Source: Paracoccus marinus
GTDB taxonomy: Bacteria > Pseudomonadota > Alphaproteobacteria > Rhodobacterales > Rhodobacteraceae
NCBI RefSeq assembly: GCF_007018965.1
Contig: NZ_VJYZ01000005.1
Location: forward strand, 62,001-126,000
Length of the DNA stretch: 64,000 nucleotides
Direction of reading: 5' to 3'
Both the position numbers and the translations under genes were made by a program. Shown here one piece after another: positions 62,786 through 64,000 of this stretch (positions are counted from its first letter, which is position 1; each line of letters starts with the position of its first letter). The notes below the pieces were generated by a model, which worked only from the letters and a program-made list of their open reading frames with translations, was not told where the DNA came from and made no database searches.

Positions 62786-63107
62786 TCTGATCGGGTAGGC
62801 TGGCGGCGGTGGTGGGGTCGGCCTTTGCTGCCCGCTGATCGCGCCAACGCTATTTTCGTTGCCGATGCTGGCGTGACAGGCAGCGTCCGTCCTTTTGTGA
62901 CCTGAGGTTTGCCGTTGCTGTCAGGGCAGCGGCGCGCCTCGCCTGATGCTCGTCTCAGACCCTTGCTAACAATTTTGTGGTGCGCTGGCGTGGCATCGGG
63001 TGCCGGTCATCTCGTCGACCTGCGCCCAGACTGCGGGCAGCGACCTAAGGCGGCAACCCGCAGGCAGACCGGCGAACAATCCGTGTGGGCTGCCCACGCC
63101 GACCCGT
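62786..63107. other. Gene-free stretch after secA
   Basis: About 322 bases lie between the convergent secA and glycosyltransferase genes. I see only an imperfect 8-bp hairpin near 62911-62933 and a 5-bp stem near 62848-62864, neither with a T tract. No small gene with a ribosome-binding site was found. Confidence 0.45.
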
Positions 63108-64000
63108 TCATCCTCGCTCGCGCAGCCGTCCCGCCGCCGCGGCCGCAAGCAGCGCCGCGGTCCCTGTCGATGTCTGCCGGTAAAGCCCCATCCGCGCCAT
63201 CCGCACAGCGGCGATCGGCCCCGGCGCGGTCAGCGCCGCCGCGAACCCGTCCAGCAGGGCACGGCTCGCCGGATCGAGCAGATGCCGCGCCCCCTGCAGC
63301 GCCGCGACGTTCGCGCGCAGCCAGGTGCCGTAATCTCCCGCCCCCAGCATCGCCACCCGCGCCAACCGCGCTCGCCACGTGTCGTTCCGCCCCATGACAT
63401 TGCCGCGATGCTGGCGGTAAAGCACGGTCGTCTGCGGATCCCTGACCAGCCGCGCTCCGGCGCCGGACAGAAGCTGGTAGGCCCACCAGTCGTGCGAAAT
63501 CACCCCCGCCTCGGATGCCGCCCCCGCGCCTTCGCGCAGCAGCGCCGCTGCGGCCGGGTTGGCGAGGAACGTGTTCCCCGGCATGCAGGCCTGCACCAAT
63601 GCGTTCCGGAACGACGGCGGCCGCGTGTAAAGCGGCGCGGGTGCGAGTTCCCGCAGGTCCTCGTCGCAGATGATGGTTCGCGATGACGTGGCCGCCGGTC
63701 GGTCGGCTGGTGCCGCGCCGGATGCGAGCGCCGCCATCCCGCGCGACAGCCGATGCGGCAGCCAGGCATCGTCCTGATCGCAGAACGCCAGCCATTCACC
63801 CGGTTCCGCTTGACCCAAGAGCGACAGGAAGTTGCGCGTCGCACCGCCTCGCGGCCCCTCGACGACGCGGATGTCGCGCCCGGGATGGCGTCGCGCGAAA
63901 TCCTCCACCAGCCGCCGCGTGGCGTCGGTCGAGCCGTCGTCGGACACGACCAGCCGCCACGCGGGCCAGTCCTGCGCGGCGAGGCTGTCCAGCTGGCAGG
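63108..64000 (-). CDS. Family 2 glycosyltransferase, 5' end outside the window
   Basis: A GT-A fold glycosyltransferase, 297 residues in view; the frame is still open at the right edge, so the start lies beyond 64000. Conserved parts are LVVSDDGSTDATRRLVEDF, GGATRNFLSLL and the acidic FCDQDDAWLPHRL, with VLYRQHRGNVMG further on. The pattern resembles rhamnosyl- or WcaA-like transferases that build surface polysaccharides. The substrate is not known. Together with the capsule export genes at 11-14 kb it shows the surface-polysaccharide capacity of the organism. Confidence 0.82.
   Translation of the reverse strand, partial: CQLDSLAAQDWPAWRLVVSDDGSTDATRRLVEDFARRHPGRDIRVVEGPRGGATRNFLSLLGQAEPGEWLAFCDQDDAWLPHRLSRGMAALASGAAPADRPAATSSRTIICDEDLRELAPAPLYTRPPSFRNALVQACMPGNTFLANPAAAALLREGAGAASEAGVISHDWWAYQLLSGAGARLVRDPQTTVLYRQHRGNVMGRNDTWRARLARVAMLGAGDYGTWLRANVAALQGARHLLDPASRALLDGFAAALTAPGPIAAVRMARMGLYRQTSTGTAALLAAAAAGRLRERG

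Overview
The window is GC-rich chromosomal DNA of an alphaproteobacterium, most probably a member of the Rhodobacterales (Paracoccus/Rhodobacter-like). The case rests on strong G/C at third codon positions, a PetP/PetR-like MarR plus response-regulator pair, a rimP-nusA-ylxR/L7Ae-infB cluster, an alternative carboxyspermidine pathway, a pim-like dicarboxylate beta-oxidation cluster and several dipeptide-ABC genes. The genus cannot be fixed from sequence alone. I see no rRNA, insertion sequence, prophage, integrase or CRISPR array. The two tRNAs are Met(CAT) and Arg(CCT).

Layout. 0-7.5 kb: end of ilvA, an orphan receiver-SpoIIE phosphatase, an L,D-transpeptidase and a CAP-domain lipoprotein, then petR/petP-like regulators divergent from ilvE, a VOC protein and a FemAB-like acyltransferase. 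7.7-17.2 kb: a surface island with a 1054-residue RTX protein, capsule-type ABC export genes (kpsM, kpsE, kpsT), a phosphohexomutase, a PfkB-family sugar kinase and a small metallopeptidase. 17.3-21.7 kb: gltX, tRNA-Met, a cbpA/cbpM co-chaperone pair, a LacI regulator and tRNA-Arg. 22.2-29.7 kb: a tightly overlapping acyl-CoA degradation cluster resembling pimFABCD. 29.8-36.2 kb: two AI-2E/PerM-type membrane proteins flanking rpe and a cupin gene, then the two-gene carboxyspermidine operon. 36.4-42.1 kb: a stress flavoprotein, a BadF-type kinase, grxC, a nitrilase, a MarR regulator, ubiG, pip and an unknown membrane protein. 42.2-47.9 kb: rimP-nusA-ylxR/L7Ae-infB with a promoter, palindrome and attenuator-like leader. 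48-56.6 kb: a seven-gene minus-strand operon (amidohydrolase, dipeptide ABC transporter, M81 metallopeptidase). 56.9-62.8 kb: a 42-codon small gene, mutT, argJ, a parvulin and divergent secA. The window ends inside a family 2 glycosyltransferase.

How the genes work together. The capsule exporter (KpsM permease, KpsT ATPase, KpsE-like chain-length/periplasmic component) lies beside a mutase that could feed sugar-nucleotide synthesis and beside an RTX protein that would leave by type I secretion. The secretion genes themselves are not in the window. The pim-like cluster holds ligase, two acyl-CoA dehydrogenase subunits, hydratase/dehydrogenase and thiolase, which is a full beta-oxidation turn. 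The peptide-ABC operon couples uptake to two hydrolases through very short or overlapping junctions. The most informative items for follow-up are the small gene at 56878-57006, the regulated-looking rimP leader, and the peptide-transport/M81/amidohydrolase operon. No clearly new defence or mobile system is visible.
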